Shown here piece after piece: positions 9,178-18,340 of a stretch of 64,000 bases of DNA. The notes below the pieces were generated by a model. The model worked only from the letters and a program-made list of their open reading frames with translations, did no database searches and was not told the origin of the DNA. Location of the stretch: NCBI RefSeq assembly GCF_021390335.1, contig NZ_JAJUXK010000006.1, positions 372,001 through 436,000 on the forward strand, read 5' to 3'. Source of the DNA: Dyadobacter sp. CY343 (GTDB lineage Bacteria; Bacteroidota; Bacteroidia; Cytophagales; Spirosomataceae). Every line of letters begins with the position of its first letter. Within the stretch, counting starts at the first letter, position 1. A program made the position numbers and the translations under genes.

Positions 9178-9218
9178 AAAGCGTATGCAGCATACAGGAT
9201 ATTTTGCATACGCTTTTT
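9178..9218 (+). terminator. Terminator-like hairpin after nadC containing the next gene's start codon
   Basis: An 11-base perfect inverted repeat (AAAGCGTATGC at 9178-9188, GCATACGCTTT at 9206-9216) with a 17-base loop is followed by a run of five T. It sits 18 bases after the nadC stop and looks like an intrinsic terminator. The only ATG that can start the following gene (9185) lies inside the left arm, so the hairpin could also restrict translation. Confidence 0.6.
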
Positions 9219-11311
9219 ACAAAAAAAGCCTTTGGCTGCTCCCGCGTGCCCTTTTCCTTCTCGTAGTATTTGTTTTCTTTTCTCCAAAAATCACCCTCGC
9301 TCAGGCGCCTCCCCGGCAGGATATTGATATTAACCAGTTTGTAGCCAGCCTTTTTCCGGTCCCTTTGGAGGATATTGATTACACCGAGCTCTTCGAATCG
9401 CTGATACAACTCTACGCCAATCCGCTCGATATCAATATAGTTACCGCCGATGAACTGTCTGGCACCCTGATACTTTCGGATTCGCAGATCCGCGCTTTGC
9501 TGCAATATCGGGAGCAACTCGGCCCATTCATTTCCCTTTATGAATTGCAGGCAGTGCCGGGTTTTGATATGCCCACAATCCAGCGGTTACTTCCTTTTAT
9601 TTCTTTAAACCCCAAACCTGTTTCTTTAAAAAACGCATTACAAAGTCCGAATCAGCACTTTTTGCTATTACGCTCAGGCAGGATACTGGAAACTCAAAAG
9701 GGATTTTTACCCCTGGATTCTACTTCAAAAGCTGTTACCAGATATCTCGGAAATCCATATAATGCATTTTTAAGATACAGGAATGCGCGGACGGGCTATT
9801 ATAGTTTTGGGGCCACTTTGGAAAAAGATGCGGGAGAAAAATGGCTGGCCTGGAAGCCGAAAAAGCATATTATCGGCACCGATTTCACTTCTTTTCACGC
9901 ACAATTATTGAACCGGGGGAAGATCAAAAATCTGATCATCGGTGACTATCGAATGCAAACCGGCCAGGGAATGGTGATGGGCGCGGGTTTTTCATTAGGT
10001 AAAGGTTCGGAAGTAATTAAAACAGCCTATCGGAGCACACTGGGATTCAAACCTTACACTTCTTCCGGGGAAGCCGACTTCTTTCGCGGCGCTGCATTGA
10101 CACTCAGAATTGGCAAGAAAACGGATTTTTCTGTGATGTATTCAAAAGTGAAAAGGGACGCGACCCTGGATATGGGCGCTGACGGAAAAACATTTGCTAC
10201 TTCGCTACCCCTTGCCGGCTACCACCGCACACCTACTGAAAATGAAAAACATAACAATTTTTCGGAACAAAATGCGAGCGTACATTTTCTGCATCAGTTC
10301 CCATCCGAAAAAGGGCAGGTCGGGATCACTGCGCTGCACACTTACTATGAAGCCCCGATCCGGAAAAGGGGCGCGCTGTATAATGAATTTGAATTCTCAG
10401 GAAAACAAAATCTGATCGCTGGCATTCACGGCGATTACCGCTGGCACAACTATCACTTTTTTGGGGAAGGCGCATTATCCGGCGGAAAAGGTACCGGTAT
10501 TACAGCTGGCGGTATCGGGAGTTTTGGCAGGAAATGGGACGCCACCTTTCTTTTTCGACATTATGCAAAGAATTTCCATACATTCTATGGTAACCCGATC
10601 AGTGAAGCAACCCGCCCATCGAACGAAAATGCGGTATATGGCGGGTTACGGTTTATGCCCGGAAAGCGCTGGCAGCTGAGCGGGTATTTCGACCGGTTTT
10701 GGTTCCCAGGGCTGCGTTACCAGGTGGATGCACCTTCGAAAGGATTTGACTATTATCTGCATTTTTTATTCAAACCCAATAAGCGGCTGAATGTGTACGG
10801 GTTAATGCACGAAAAGCAGAAACAAAAGAATGATCCTGAAAATAAAGAGCAGCAGAATCGCCTCATAACTTCGGTTCGTCGCACTGCGATGCTTAATTTT
10901 GAATATGAAGTACCTCTGCGCTATGCGATTCGCACGCGGTGCCAGGTGGGGGATTCAGGTGAAAAACACGCCTCCCGGTCGAAAGGGATAACAATTTTGC
11001 AGGATCTCACCTGGCATTTTCCCAAGATCGAACTCAGCACCCGGTTCGCCTGGTTTAATACCGACGATTACGACAGCCGCCAGTACGTTTACGAAAAAGA
11101 TATGCTTTACGCATTCTCAATTCCAGCTTACTACGACAATGGTACGCGGCATTATCTGATGCTGAGATATAACGTTTTCAGGAATATGAAAATATGGGCG
11201 CGCTGGTCGCAAACGCGGTACAGGGATTTGCAGACGATCAGCTCGGGACTGAATGAGATCAAAGGAAATAAACGCAGCGAGCTCAAAATGCAGGTGATTT
11301 ACCAGCTTTGA
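9185..11311 (+). CDS. Secreted helix-hairpin-helix domain protein with C-terminal barrel-like region
   Basis: A 708-residue protein with a hydrophobic signal segment (~17-37, ending TLAQA), then a ComEA-like helix-hairpin-helix region at ~70-125 (NPLDINIVTADEL... LQAVPGFDMPTIQRLL), and ~550 residues of alternating strands with many aromatic residues, consistent with an outer-membrane barrel. This architecture recurs in Bacteroidota but has no established function that I know. ATG 9185 is the only usable start that keeps the signal peptide, and it lies within a terminator-like hairpin. The stop overlaps the longest possible recQ frame. Confidence 0.75.
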   Translation: MQHTGYFAYAFYKKSLWLLPRALFLLVVFVFFSPKITLAQAPPRQDIDINQFVASLFPVPLEDIDYTELFESLIQLYANPLDINIVTADELSGTLILSDSQIRALLQYREQLGPFISLYELQAVPGFDMPTIQRLLPFISLNPKPVSLKNALQSPNQHFLLLRSGRILETQKGFLPLDSTSKAVTRYLGNPYNAFLRYRNARTGYYSFGATLEKDAGEKWLAWKPKKHIIGTDFTSFHAQLLNRGKIKNLIIGDYRMQTGQGMVMGAGFSLGKGSEVIKTAYRSTLGFKPYTSSGEADFFRGAALTLRIGKKTDFSVMYSKVKRDATLDMGADGKTFATSLPLAGYHRTPTENEKHNNFSEQNASVHFLHQFPSEKGQVGITALHTYYEAPIRKRGALYNEFEFSGKQNLIAGIHGDYRWHNYHFFGEGALSGGKGTGITAGGIGSFGRKWDATFLFRHYAKNFHTFYGNPISEATRPSNENAVYGGLRFMPGKRWQLSGYFDRFWFPGLRYQVDAPSKGFDYYLHFLFKPNKRLNVYGLMHEKQKQKNDPENKEQQNRLITSVRRTAMLNFEYEVPLRYAIRTRCQVGDSGEKHASRSKGITILQDLTWHFPKIELSTRFAWFNTDDYDSRQYVYEKDMLYAFSIPAYYDNGTRHYLMLRYNVFRNMKIWARWSQTRYRDLQTISSGLNEIKGNKRSELKMQVIYQL

Positions 11312-11352
11312 AACTATACATATTGAACACAACAACATTGAAAGAACAGGAA

Positions 11353-13509
11353 ATGGCCCTTGATAAAAAAGAAGCATTAAAGAAGTTTTTCGGTTACGAC
11401 AGTTTCAGGGAACACCAGGCGGAAATCATCGACACCGTTTTGGCCGATAATGATTGTTTTGTACTAATGCCGACAGGCGGCGGAAAATCGATCTGTTTTC
11501 AGATTCCCGCAATCCTGAGAGACGGGCTTACGATTGTAATTTCTCCTCTGATCGCATTAATGAAAGATCAGGTCGAGGCGCTGCTGGGCAATGGGGTTTC
11601 AGCGGCTTATCTGAACTCGACATTATCATCCGCCGAGCAGGACCGGATCATGTGGCGCGCGAAAACGGGCGACCTTAAATTGCTATATATTGCTCCCGAG
11701 CGGCTTTTTTCGGGAAATACATTCGAGTTTTTAAAAGAATGGAACGTCGGACTTTTTGCAATTGACGAGTCGCATTGCATTTCCTCTTGGGGCCACGATT
11801 TCAGGCCGGAATACCGGCAGCTGAGTTCACTAAAGATCCGTTTTCCGCAAGTTCCGGTGATCGCATTAACCGCGACGGCAGACAGGGTTACCCGCCGCGA
11901 TATCCTGAAACAATTACGCATTGAAAGCGCACAGACCTTTTTAACCAGCTTTGACCGGCCCAATCTAAGCCTGAATGTTCTGCCGGGCCGAAAGCGAATT
12001 CAGCAAATACAGGATTTTATATCGAGGCGGCAAAATCAGCCGGGGATTATCTATTGCCTCAGCAGAAAAAGTACTGAAACGGTAGCAGCCAGTTTGAAAA
12101 AAGCCGGGTTGAAAGCGGAACATTATCACGCCGGTTTGCCGGCCGAGCAACGTTCCCGGGTGCAGGAAGCATTTCTACGAGACGATCTGCAAGTAATTGT
12201 CGCTACGATTGCATTTGGAATGGGAATCGATAAATCGAATGTGCGCTGGGTGGTCCACTATAACCTGCCTTCCAATGTGGAAAGTTTTTACCAGGAAATA
12301 GGCCGGGCCGGGCGCGACGGGCTGCCGGCGGATACTGTGCTGTTTTACAGCTATATGGATATTATGACCCGCCAGGATATGATCAATAATTCGGATCAGT
12401 CGGAAGAACAGAAGGAGCTGTTGCATGCAAAGCTGAACCGGATGAAACAATATGCGGAAACGGACATTTGCAGGCGCCGGGTATTGCTGAACTATTTCAA
12501 TGACGCATTCGACAAAGATTGCGGGAATTGTGATGTGTGTAAAAATCCGAGAAGCCGTTTTGATGCCACGGTAATCGCGCAAAAAGCACTGTCGGGCATT
12601 GCCAGAACCGATCAGAAAGTAGCGATGGGGATGCTCATCGATATTTTGCGAGGAAGTAAAAACCGGAACGTATTGCAGCACGGCTACGAGCGGCTGCCCA
12701 CTTTCGGAGTAGGCGGCGAGTTGAAATCGGAGGAATGGACCGAATATATCGGACAGCTTTTGAACTCCGGCGCCATGGACATCGCCTACGACGAGGCGCA
12801 TTCTTTCAAGCTGAACGCGGTGAGCCGGCAGATATTGAAAGGCGAGCGAAAAGTGGAACTCGTCAAATTTATTCCTTTGAACGAAAGGAAGGCGAAGGAA
12901 GAAGAGCTTGCGCCTAAGGAAAAACCGAAGAGAGAAATTGTGCGCGACGCCTTGTTTGATCGGCTGCGTACGTTACGCAAGCAACTTGCCGATGCGCTCG
13001 GTGTGCCGCCTTATGTCGTTTTCAGCGACGCCACTATTTCCGAAATGGCGCAGAAAAAACCTGTTTCAGAAATGCAGATGAAGTCCATTTCAGGTGTGGG
13101 AGCTGAGAAATTCAGACGTTACGGAGAAACCTTTATCAATGAAATCCTCGACTTTGCCCGTGAAAACTTCAAACCGGGTACGAAGGCTGTCGCGGGGATG
13201 ACAATTATAGAAACGCTTAGCTTATTTAAATCCGGCGCTTCCATACAGTCGATCGCGGAACAGCGGGGACTGAGTACTACCACCATTATTTCTCACCTGA
13301 TCAGACTGAAAGAAGAGGGTAATGAGATCGACCTCGAATCGCTGATCGACAAGCGCGCATACCAGACAATTATCACCGCCGCGGAGGAAATGCAGGTTCG
13401 GAAAAACGATCCGCTCAAACCACTTTTTGAGTTGCTAAATGAACGATTTGACTACGGCCAGATCCGGCTCGCATTAGTAATATGGGGTGAAAAAAATGGG
13501 TTTTCTTAA
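11353..13509 (+). CDS. recQ: ATP-dependent DNA helicase RecQ
   Basis: A 718-residue 3'-5' helicase. Walker A is MPTGGGKS (~39-46), motif II is the DExH form DESH (~140), followed by SSWGHDFRPEY; motif VI is QEIGRAGRDG. A zinc-binding RQC subdomain (CRRR...CGNCDVC) follows, then an HRDC domain (~ VPPYVVFSDATI) and a C-terminal helix-turn-helix extension (SIQSIAEQRGLS). ATG 11353 is chosen since AGGAA lies just before it; an in-frame TTG at 11308 would overlap the upstream stop. Confidence 0.96.
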   Translation: MALDKKEALKKFFGYDSFREHQAEIIDTVLADNDCFVLMPTGGGKSICFQIPAILRDGLTIVISPLIALMKDQVEALLGNGVSAAYLNSTLSSAEQDRIMWRAKTGDLKLLYIAPERLFSGNTFEFLKEWNVGLFAIDESHCISSWGHDFRPEYRQLSSLKIRFPQVPVIALTATADRVTRRDILKQLRIESAQTFLTSFDRPNLSLNVLPGRKRIQQIQDFISRRQNQPGIIYCLSRKSTETVAASLKKAGLKAEHYHAGLPAEQRSRVQEAFLRDDLQVIVATIAFGMGIDKSNVRWVVHYNLPSNVESFYQEIGRAGRDGLPADTVLFYSYMDIMTRQDMINNSDQSEEQKELLHAKLNRMKQYAETDICRRRVLLNYFNDAFDKDCGNCDVCKNPRSRFDATVIAQKALSGIARTDQKVAMGMLIDILRGSKNRNVLQHGYERLPTFGVGGELKSEEWTEYIGQLLNSGAMDIAYDEAHSFKLNAVSRQILKGERKVELVKFIPLNERKAKEEELAPKEKPKREIVRDALFDRLRTLRKQLADALGVPPYVVFSDATISEMAQKKPVSEMQMKSISGVGAEKFRRYGETFINEILDFARENFKPGTKAVAGMTIIETLSLFKSGASIQSIAEQRGLSTTTIISHLIRLKEEGNEIDLESLIDKRAYQTIITAAEEMQVRKNDPLKPLFELLNERFDYGQIRLALVIWGEKNGFS

Positions 13510-13666
13510 CAATAAGCAGAATAGGACATAACTCATATTGGCTCTTCGAAAATCCACTTACAAAAAATTAATTCAAATTTTTTTTCGATTACAACCTTTT
13601 GGCTCAAAAATTGCTCTTTCAAGCGTATATGGCTCTTTTTCCAGATCCCAGATATTACGCATAACT

Positions 13667-13978
13667 ATGAAAAATCAACGTATTCTAATCATTGCCTCTA
13701 TTTTATTAATCCTTTGCGTTTTCGAGAAGCAGGCACGTTACAAAGCAGTACGGGGTGTAACTGTGGAAAAAATGTACAGTATTCCTGAAAGGAGTGAGTT
13801 AGATGTCCCAGTATATACTCAAAACGAGCCGAATGCATCTGGCGAAAATAAATCTTTGTACGATCCTGCACAGCTGCTTGAACTCGTTTCCAGCGATACC
13901 ACTTATAATAATGGCTTTAAACTGACCGACGAAAGATCACTTGACATTTCATCGGCCAATACACTTTCCAGTTACTAA
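13667..13978 (+). CDS. Small hypothetical membrane-anchored or secreted protein
   Basis: A 103-residue protein that I do not recognise. It starts with a basic residue pair and one hydrophobic segment (~5-19, ILIIASILLILCVF), a signal peptide or anchor, then a polar, Ser/Asp/Asn-rich tail without cysteines. The frame is open upstream to 13538, but ATG 13667 gives a proper signal-like N-terminus. It stands alone between recQ (same strand) and the convergent SNF2 gene, whose stop is five bases away. Confidence 0.55.
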   Translation: MKNQRILIIASILLILCVFEKQARYKAVRGVTVEKMYSIPERSELDVPVYTQNEPNASGENKSLYDPAQLLELVSSDTTYNNGFKLTDERSLDISSANTLSSY

Positions 13979-13983
13979 TATTC

Positions 13984-16900
13984 TTAACTGAAAAGCCCCA
14001 TAATATCTTCCTGGCTTAGCTTCTTGATAAAGCCGGATTCGCCCCCCACCAGATCTTCCGCGAGGTCCTGCTTTCTCTGCTGAAGCAACAGGATTTTTTC
14101 CTCAATTGTATCCTTGCAAATCATCTTATAAGCGAACACCTTCCGCGTTTGTCCGATACGGTGGGTTCTGTCAATTGCCTGCCGCTCGACAGCCGGGTTC
14201 CACCAGGGATCGACGAGGTATACGTAGTCGGCCTCCGTTAGGTTCAGACCGACGCCGCCAGCTTTCAAACTCATCAAAAATACCCGGCAAGTCTGGTCGC
14301 TTTGGAAACGGTTAACCCTTCCTGCGCGGTCCACCGTCTGCCCGTCGAGATACTCGTAAGGAATTTTCACTTTTTCGAGATGCTGGCGTATTAGATCGAG
14401 CATTCCGAGGAACTGACTAAATATTAATATCTTGTGATTCGACGCATTCTCCTCGATCTCCCTCGTGATCTCTTCCAGCTTCGCGGATTCATTTCCAAAA
14501 TCTTCGTCGCCTGACAGGATAGAAGGAGAATCACAGATTTGTCTGAGCTTTAATAATGCTTCCAAAATCAGGAAACTGCTTTTGTTCAAACCCTCCGTCG
14601 CCAGTTTTTCGGCGATTTCCTGCCGGTATCTTTCCCTGAAAATCTCGTAAACCTTCCGCTGCTTCTGGCCCATTTCGCAGAACAGAATAGTTTCCGTTTT
14701 GTCGGGAAGATCGGTTGCTACCTCCTCTTTTGTTCTTTTCAACATAAAAGGATACACCAGCTTGCGTAGCTCAGCGGCTTTTTCCTTATCCTGATATTTA
14801 TCGATCGGCGTCGCATATTCACTTCTGAAAAAGTCGGCGTGACCGAGCATTCCGGGATTCAGGAATTCAAATTGTGAGTAAAGGTCGAAGGTATTATTCT
14901 CTACGGGAGTACCTGTCATCGTAAGCCGGTTCTTGGCGCGGAGCAGGCGAGATGCTTTCGAAGTGAGCGAGTCCGGATTTTTAATAGCCTGGGCTTCATC
15001 CAGAACGATGTAGTTGAAATCGAACTTCCTGAGAAGCTCTACGTCACTCCGCATGGTACCGTAAGTAGTAAGGATAATGTCGTATTCCTGAAAGAAATCG
15101 ATCTCCTTTTTCCTAGCCATTCCCCGGTGCACATACAATTTCAGGTCAGGCGTAAATTTCTCTGCCTCTGCCTGCCAGTTGAATATCAGTGTAGTAGGAA
15201 CTACGACAAGATTCGTATTAGCTGGGTTGAGGTTTTTCTGTTGTTGAAGAAAGGTCAGCATTTGTAACGTTTTCCCTAGCCCCATATCGTCGGCCAAACA
15301 ACCTCCCCAACCGAATTCATCAAGGAAATGTATCCATTTATAACCTTCTTCCTGGTATTGGCGAAGCGTTGCCTGAATGTTCCCCGGAAGCGGCACATTT
15401 GGTATTTCCTTGAAGTTCAGCAGCTTCTCCTTTTTCTCTTGTAACTCCCTGAATACCTCTTCGTTATCCACTTCCGAGATCATTTCGTCGATCAGCGAAA
15501 AGTGTATTTTGGATAAATGGATCTGGTCATTATCGACCCGGCCAAACTGCATGATCGGTTCCAGCTTCGCAATCCATTCTTCCGGCAGCATACCGAGCGA
15601 ACCGTCGCTCAATTGCACGTAGTTTTGTTTCTTTAAAAATGCCTTTTTGACCTCGGCAAGCGATACTTTCTGATCGCCGAATGTGATTTCAATCGTCATA
15701 TCAAACCAGTCGATGCCCGAAGAAGCTTTCACTTTCACGGAGCCGCGGTTTGGATTAAAACGCATTTTTTTAAGATCATTGAAGCCCAATACATCGTATT
15801 GCTTCTTTTTGGCACCTTCCACAAACTTGAAGAGCCAACCGTCTTTCATTACCTGATCGAACGGAATGTAGAAAAATGGCTGACCCGTTTGTTGTTCAAA
15901 TGAAGGATGCAGGGATTTCAGCCACTGCCAAACCGCATTTTCTCCCGGCAGATCCCTTTCCAGCATGGTAATCTCATTGTCTCTGAAACTGCTGCTGGTA
16001 CGGCGCTGGTCATGGAAATATTCGGTAGTGCCTGTCTCGTTTTCGTAAACGTAGGCAGGGACGATCAGCAGGTTCGCATCATCTTCCCGAAGGTACAGAT
16101 TGGGCTTTTTGAGCGTAAGCGGGTGCGTGGTTACCTGGTGGCGGGTTTGAAAAATAACATCAAACTGCTCGGTCACAGGAATAATCCAGTCCGAAAGAAA
16201 GGTATCTGCAAATTCTTTCTTAACCCTGATCTTAAATCCGTTCTGACTCAGGTAAACGACCATTTCGGCCTCATTTACACCGGCCCAGCGAAATAGCGTT
16301 TTCTCATTGTGTAGCCCGAGCCAGAAGCTGTCCAGCGACATCACCTTTTGAAGTTCGATCGGAACGCCGGGTTTTAATTCAATATATGGATTAAGGGTAA
16401 TGAATTCCTTGTCCTCAGTCAGAACAAAAAAGAGTTTGACCGGGTCGCGGTGAAGTTCGAGTTGGGTTAGCTGGTTGTTACTGGTCACGTAATCGCCGTC
16501 TGCCAGGTAAACGCGCTCAGGATCAAGGTCATTGAATACCCGGTTGATCTGTTTTCCAACATAAGTCCTAGCCTCGATACGCTGGTTGCTACTTACATCG
16601 TCGAAATGCAGGTAAGCATTGTAAGCCCAGCCCTGCTTGCGGATGAATTTTTGCAAACCTTCCTCCCAATGCTTCGCAAGTCTTACCAGACGCGCATCTG
16701 CTTCGGTCAATACCGGTATTTCGTCGGCCGCATAATAGTGGCTGGATCCGCCGGCTATATTGCGGATGCTGGTCAGCTTCTCGGATTTAGTACTGTATTT
16801 GACAGAAAAAACACCGAACCCAACGTCCAGCAGATGATTTCTTCCTTTTGACCAAAAAACAAAAATAGAAACCCTGTCCTCTTCGTCCTGCGCGTTTTCT

Positions 16901-17760
16901 GCATTGGCTACTGTAAATGACAGGCTTTGCTGCGGGATAATCCGCTCTTTCAGCGCTTTCCAATTCTGGTATGAACCGATTTTCTGGATCGCGGGATCGA
17001 GTTTGATCAGCTGTAAGCCACCGTCCTCATCCAGCCGGAAATCGAATTTATCTTTAAACTGATCTTGCAGTGAATATCCGTATTCTGCGAGCAGACTGTT
17101 TTTTTCAGCTGTCAGGTCGCGCATTACGTCAAATGCTTTCTCTCCTAGCTCTTCCCGCAATTTGAGCAAGCCAGCAAGCTTATGTTCGCAAAGGGGCACC
17201 CATAGTTTTTGTCCGCAGGTACAGGAAGTATGTATCTGCCTGGTATTTGGTACCCTGCTGAATTTTGTATGGTAAATAGTTTCCTGATCGGTAACTGCGC
17301 ATTCCGCCTCTCCTTCTCGTGCAGCCGTAATTTCGACTTCCTTAATAGCCTCTTTATTGCGCCAGGTATCGTCCAAAACCAGGCTGCGAAGCTGGAATTC
17401 ACGAAGCTCGGCCAGCTCGATCACCGAGTCGGCCATGTCGTAAGTCACCTGCTTGATCGTCGGCATTTTGTCGAGGATATACAGGATAGCCGCGACCCTG
17501 TGTTTACAGAGCCCCGCTTTGTCAGGACAAGTACATTCGGTGATGATCTGGGGAGTAAGAAAATCTCGGATATTGATCTGATAGAAGTGGATCGAATAGT
17601 CGCTTTTGACCTTAAACTCCGCATTCCCGGGACCATTATATTCCAGCTTTGATACTTTTAAGCCGCCACTGCTATAAATGGAACGCCCTCTTGACAATAC
17701 GTCCTTCTCTGTTCGCTTTAACAAGAAGTTAGATAATTTCTCCTTCTTTTCGTTTTCCAT
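13984..17760 (-). CDS. SNF2-family DEAD/DEAH helicase with SWIM zinc fingers
   Basis: A 1258-residue Swi2/Snf2-type ATPase. The N-terminal half has a SWIM zinc finger (CTCPDKAGLCKH, ~75-90) and a second Cys/His cluster (CTCGQKLWVPLCEH, ~180-195). The C-terminal half carries the motor: Walker A DDMGLGKTLQ, DEAQ box (DEAQAIKN), MTGTPVENN, and the helicase C lobe with AGGVGLNLTEADYV and DRTHRIGQ. Such proteins are thought to remodel protein-nucleic acid complexes, but their bacterial role is poorly defined. It is transcribed leftward from its own likely promoter at 17784. Confidence 0.93.
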   Translation of the reverse strand: MENEKKEKLSNFLLKRTEKDVLSRGRSIYSSGGLKVSKLEYNGPGNAEFKVKSDYSIHFYQINIRDFLTPQIITECTCPDKAGLCKHRVAAILYILDKMPTIKQVTYDMADSVIELAELREFQLRSLVLDDTWRNKEAIKEVEITAAREGEAECAVTDQETIYHTKFSRVPNTRQIHTSCTCGQKLWVPLCEHKLAGLLKLREELGEKAFDVMRDLTAEKNSLLAEYGYSLQDQFKDKFDFRLDEDGGLQLIKLDPAIQKIGSYQNWKALKERIIPQQSLSFTVANAENAQDEEDRVSIFVFWSKGRNHLLDVGFGVFSVKYSTKSEKLTSIRNIAGGSSHYYAADEIPVLTEADARLVRLAKHWEEGLQKFIRKQGWAYNAYLHFDDVSSNQRIEARTYVGKQINRVFNDLDPERVYLADGDYVTSNNQLTQLELHRDPVKLFFVLTEDKEFITLNPYIELKPGVPIELQKVMSLDSFWLGLHNEKTLFRWAGVNEAEMVVYLSQNGFKIRVKKEFADTFLSDWIIPVTEQFDVIFQTRHQVTTHPLTLKKPNLYLREDDANLLIVPAYVYENETGTTEYFHDQRRTSSSFRDNEITMLERDLPGENAVWQWLKSLHPSFEQQTGQPFFYIPFDQVMKDGWLFKFVEGAKKKQYDVLGFNDLKKMRFNPNRGSVKVKASSGIDWFDMTIEITFGDQKVSLAEVKKAFLKKQNYVQLSDGSLGMLPEEWIAKLEPIMQFGRVDNDQIHLSKIHFSLIDEMISEVDNEEVFRELQEKKEKLLNFKEIPNVPLPGNIQATLRQYQEEGYKWIHFLDEFGWGGCLADDMGLGKTLQMLTFLQQQKNLNPANTNLVVVPTTLIFNWQAEAEKFTPDLKLYVHRGMARKKEIDFFQEYDIILTTYGTMRSDVELLRKFDFNYIVLDEAQAIKNPDSLTSKASRLLRAKNRLTMTGTPVENNTFDLYSQFEFLNPGMLGHADFFRSEYATPIDKYQDKEKAAELRKLVYPFMLKRTKEEVATDLPDKTETILFCEMGQKQRKVYEIFRERYRQEIAEKLATEGLNKSSFLILEALLKLRQICDSPSILSGDEDFGNESAKLEEITREIEENASNHKILIFSQFLGMLDLIRQHLEKVKIPYEYLDGQTVDRAGRVNRFQSDQTCRVFLMSLKAGGVGLNLTEADYVYLVDPWWNPAVERQAIDRTHRIGQTRKVFAYKMICKDTIEEKILLLQQRKQDLAEDLVGGESGFIKKLSQEDIMGLFS

Positions 17761-17783
17761 TTACCCGCTACCTTGTGAAAACG

Positions 17784-17791
17784 CAAAAGTA
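17784..17791 (-). promoter_or_regulatory. Candidate promoter -7 box for the SNF2 gene
   Basis: On the minus strand this reads TACTTTTG, matching TAnnTTTG. A TTTC, one base off TTTG, lies 20 bases upstream (17812-17815). Spacing to ATG 17760 is about 24 bases. Confidence 0.45.
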
Positions 17792-17841
17792 CGGGATGTT
17801 TAGGTTTTATAGAAATCGCGAAAGGAGATATCCCGCTAATT

Positions 17842-18285
17842 TCAGCTGGCGATATACGGCTGTCGTATTACACCAATGTGCGGGCGGGCGAGTTTGTCCT
17901 TAAAAAAGTTGGTGATCTGTTCGCCTACATTGGGATAGAGCAGGTTGTCGGACAGTGTATCAATTGGAAGCCACACGATCCGGAGTGCGGTTGTATGTTC
18001 AGGATTTAGTTTGGGTTCGCCCGAAGAAATAGTTGCTTCAAACACCATGTGCAGCGTTTCTTTCTTCACCTGCGGCCATATTACCTCTCCGCAGCAAATC
18101 ATTTCCCCTATGTTTGACTTGATCTGGATCTCTTCTTCCAGTTCCCGAAAAAGTGCTTCTGCCAAGCTTTCTCCCGGGTCAGGATTGCCGCCGGGCAGAC
18201 CGTATACTTCTGTCTGGCCGTAACAATAACAAAGTGTTAATATCGAGTTGTCCCGGATTATAATTGCGGATGGACGTACGTTCAT
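17842..18285 (-). CDS. Nudix hydrolase
   Basis: A 147-residue Nudix-fold pyrophosphohydrolase. The Nudix box is GNPDPGESLAEALFRELEEE (GX5EX7REUXEE intact), but the following glycine of the consensus is replaced by glutamine (EEIQI). Substrate cannot be told from sequence. ATG 18285 (MNVRPSAIII) begins directly at the first strand of the fold; upstream codons to 18366 would overlap gmhA. It sits 55 bases after gmhA and may be in the same operon. Confidence 0.85.
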   Translation of the reverse strand: MNVRPSAIIIRDNSILTLCYCYGQTEVYGLPGGNPDPGESLAEALFRELEEEIQIKSNIGEMICCGEVIWPQVKKETLHMVFEATISSGEPKLNPEHTTALRIVWLPIDTLSDNLLYPNVGEQITNFFKDKLARPHIGVIRQPYIAS

Positions 18286-18340
18286 GCAGGAATAGGGGTC
18301 AGTAACGGAGTGATTTAATATAGTGTTGGTGGAAATTTTG

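Noticed and set aside
12175..12801. Open frame of 208 codons antisense to recQ
   Set aside because: Shadow of the recQ helicase core; no family pattern or signal peptide.
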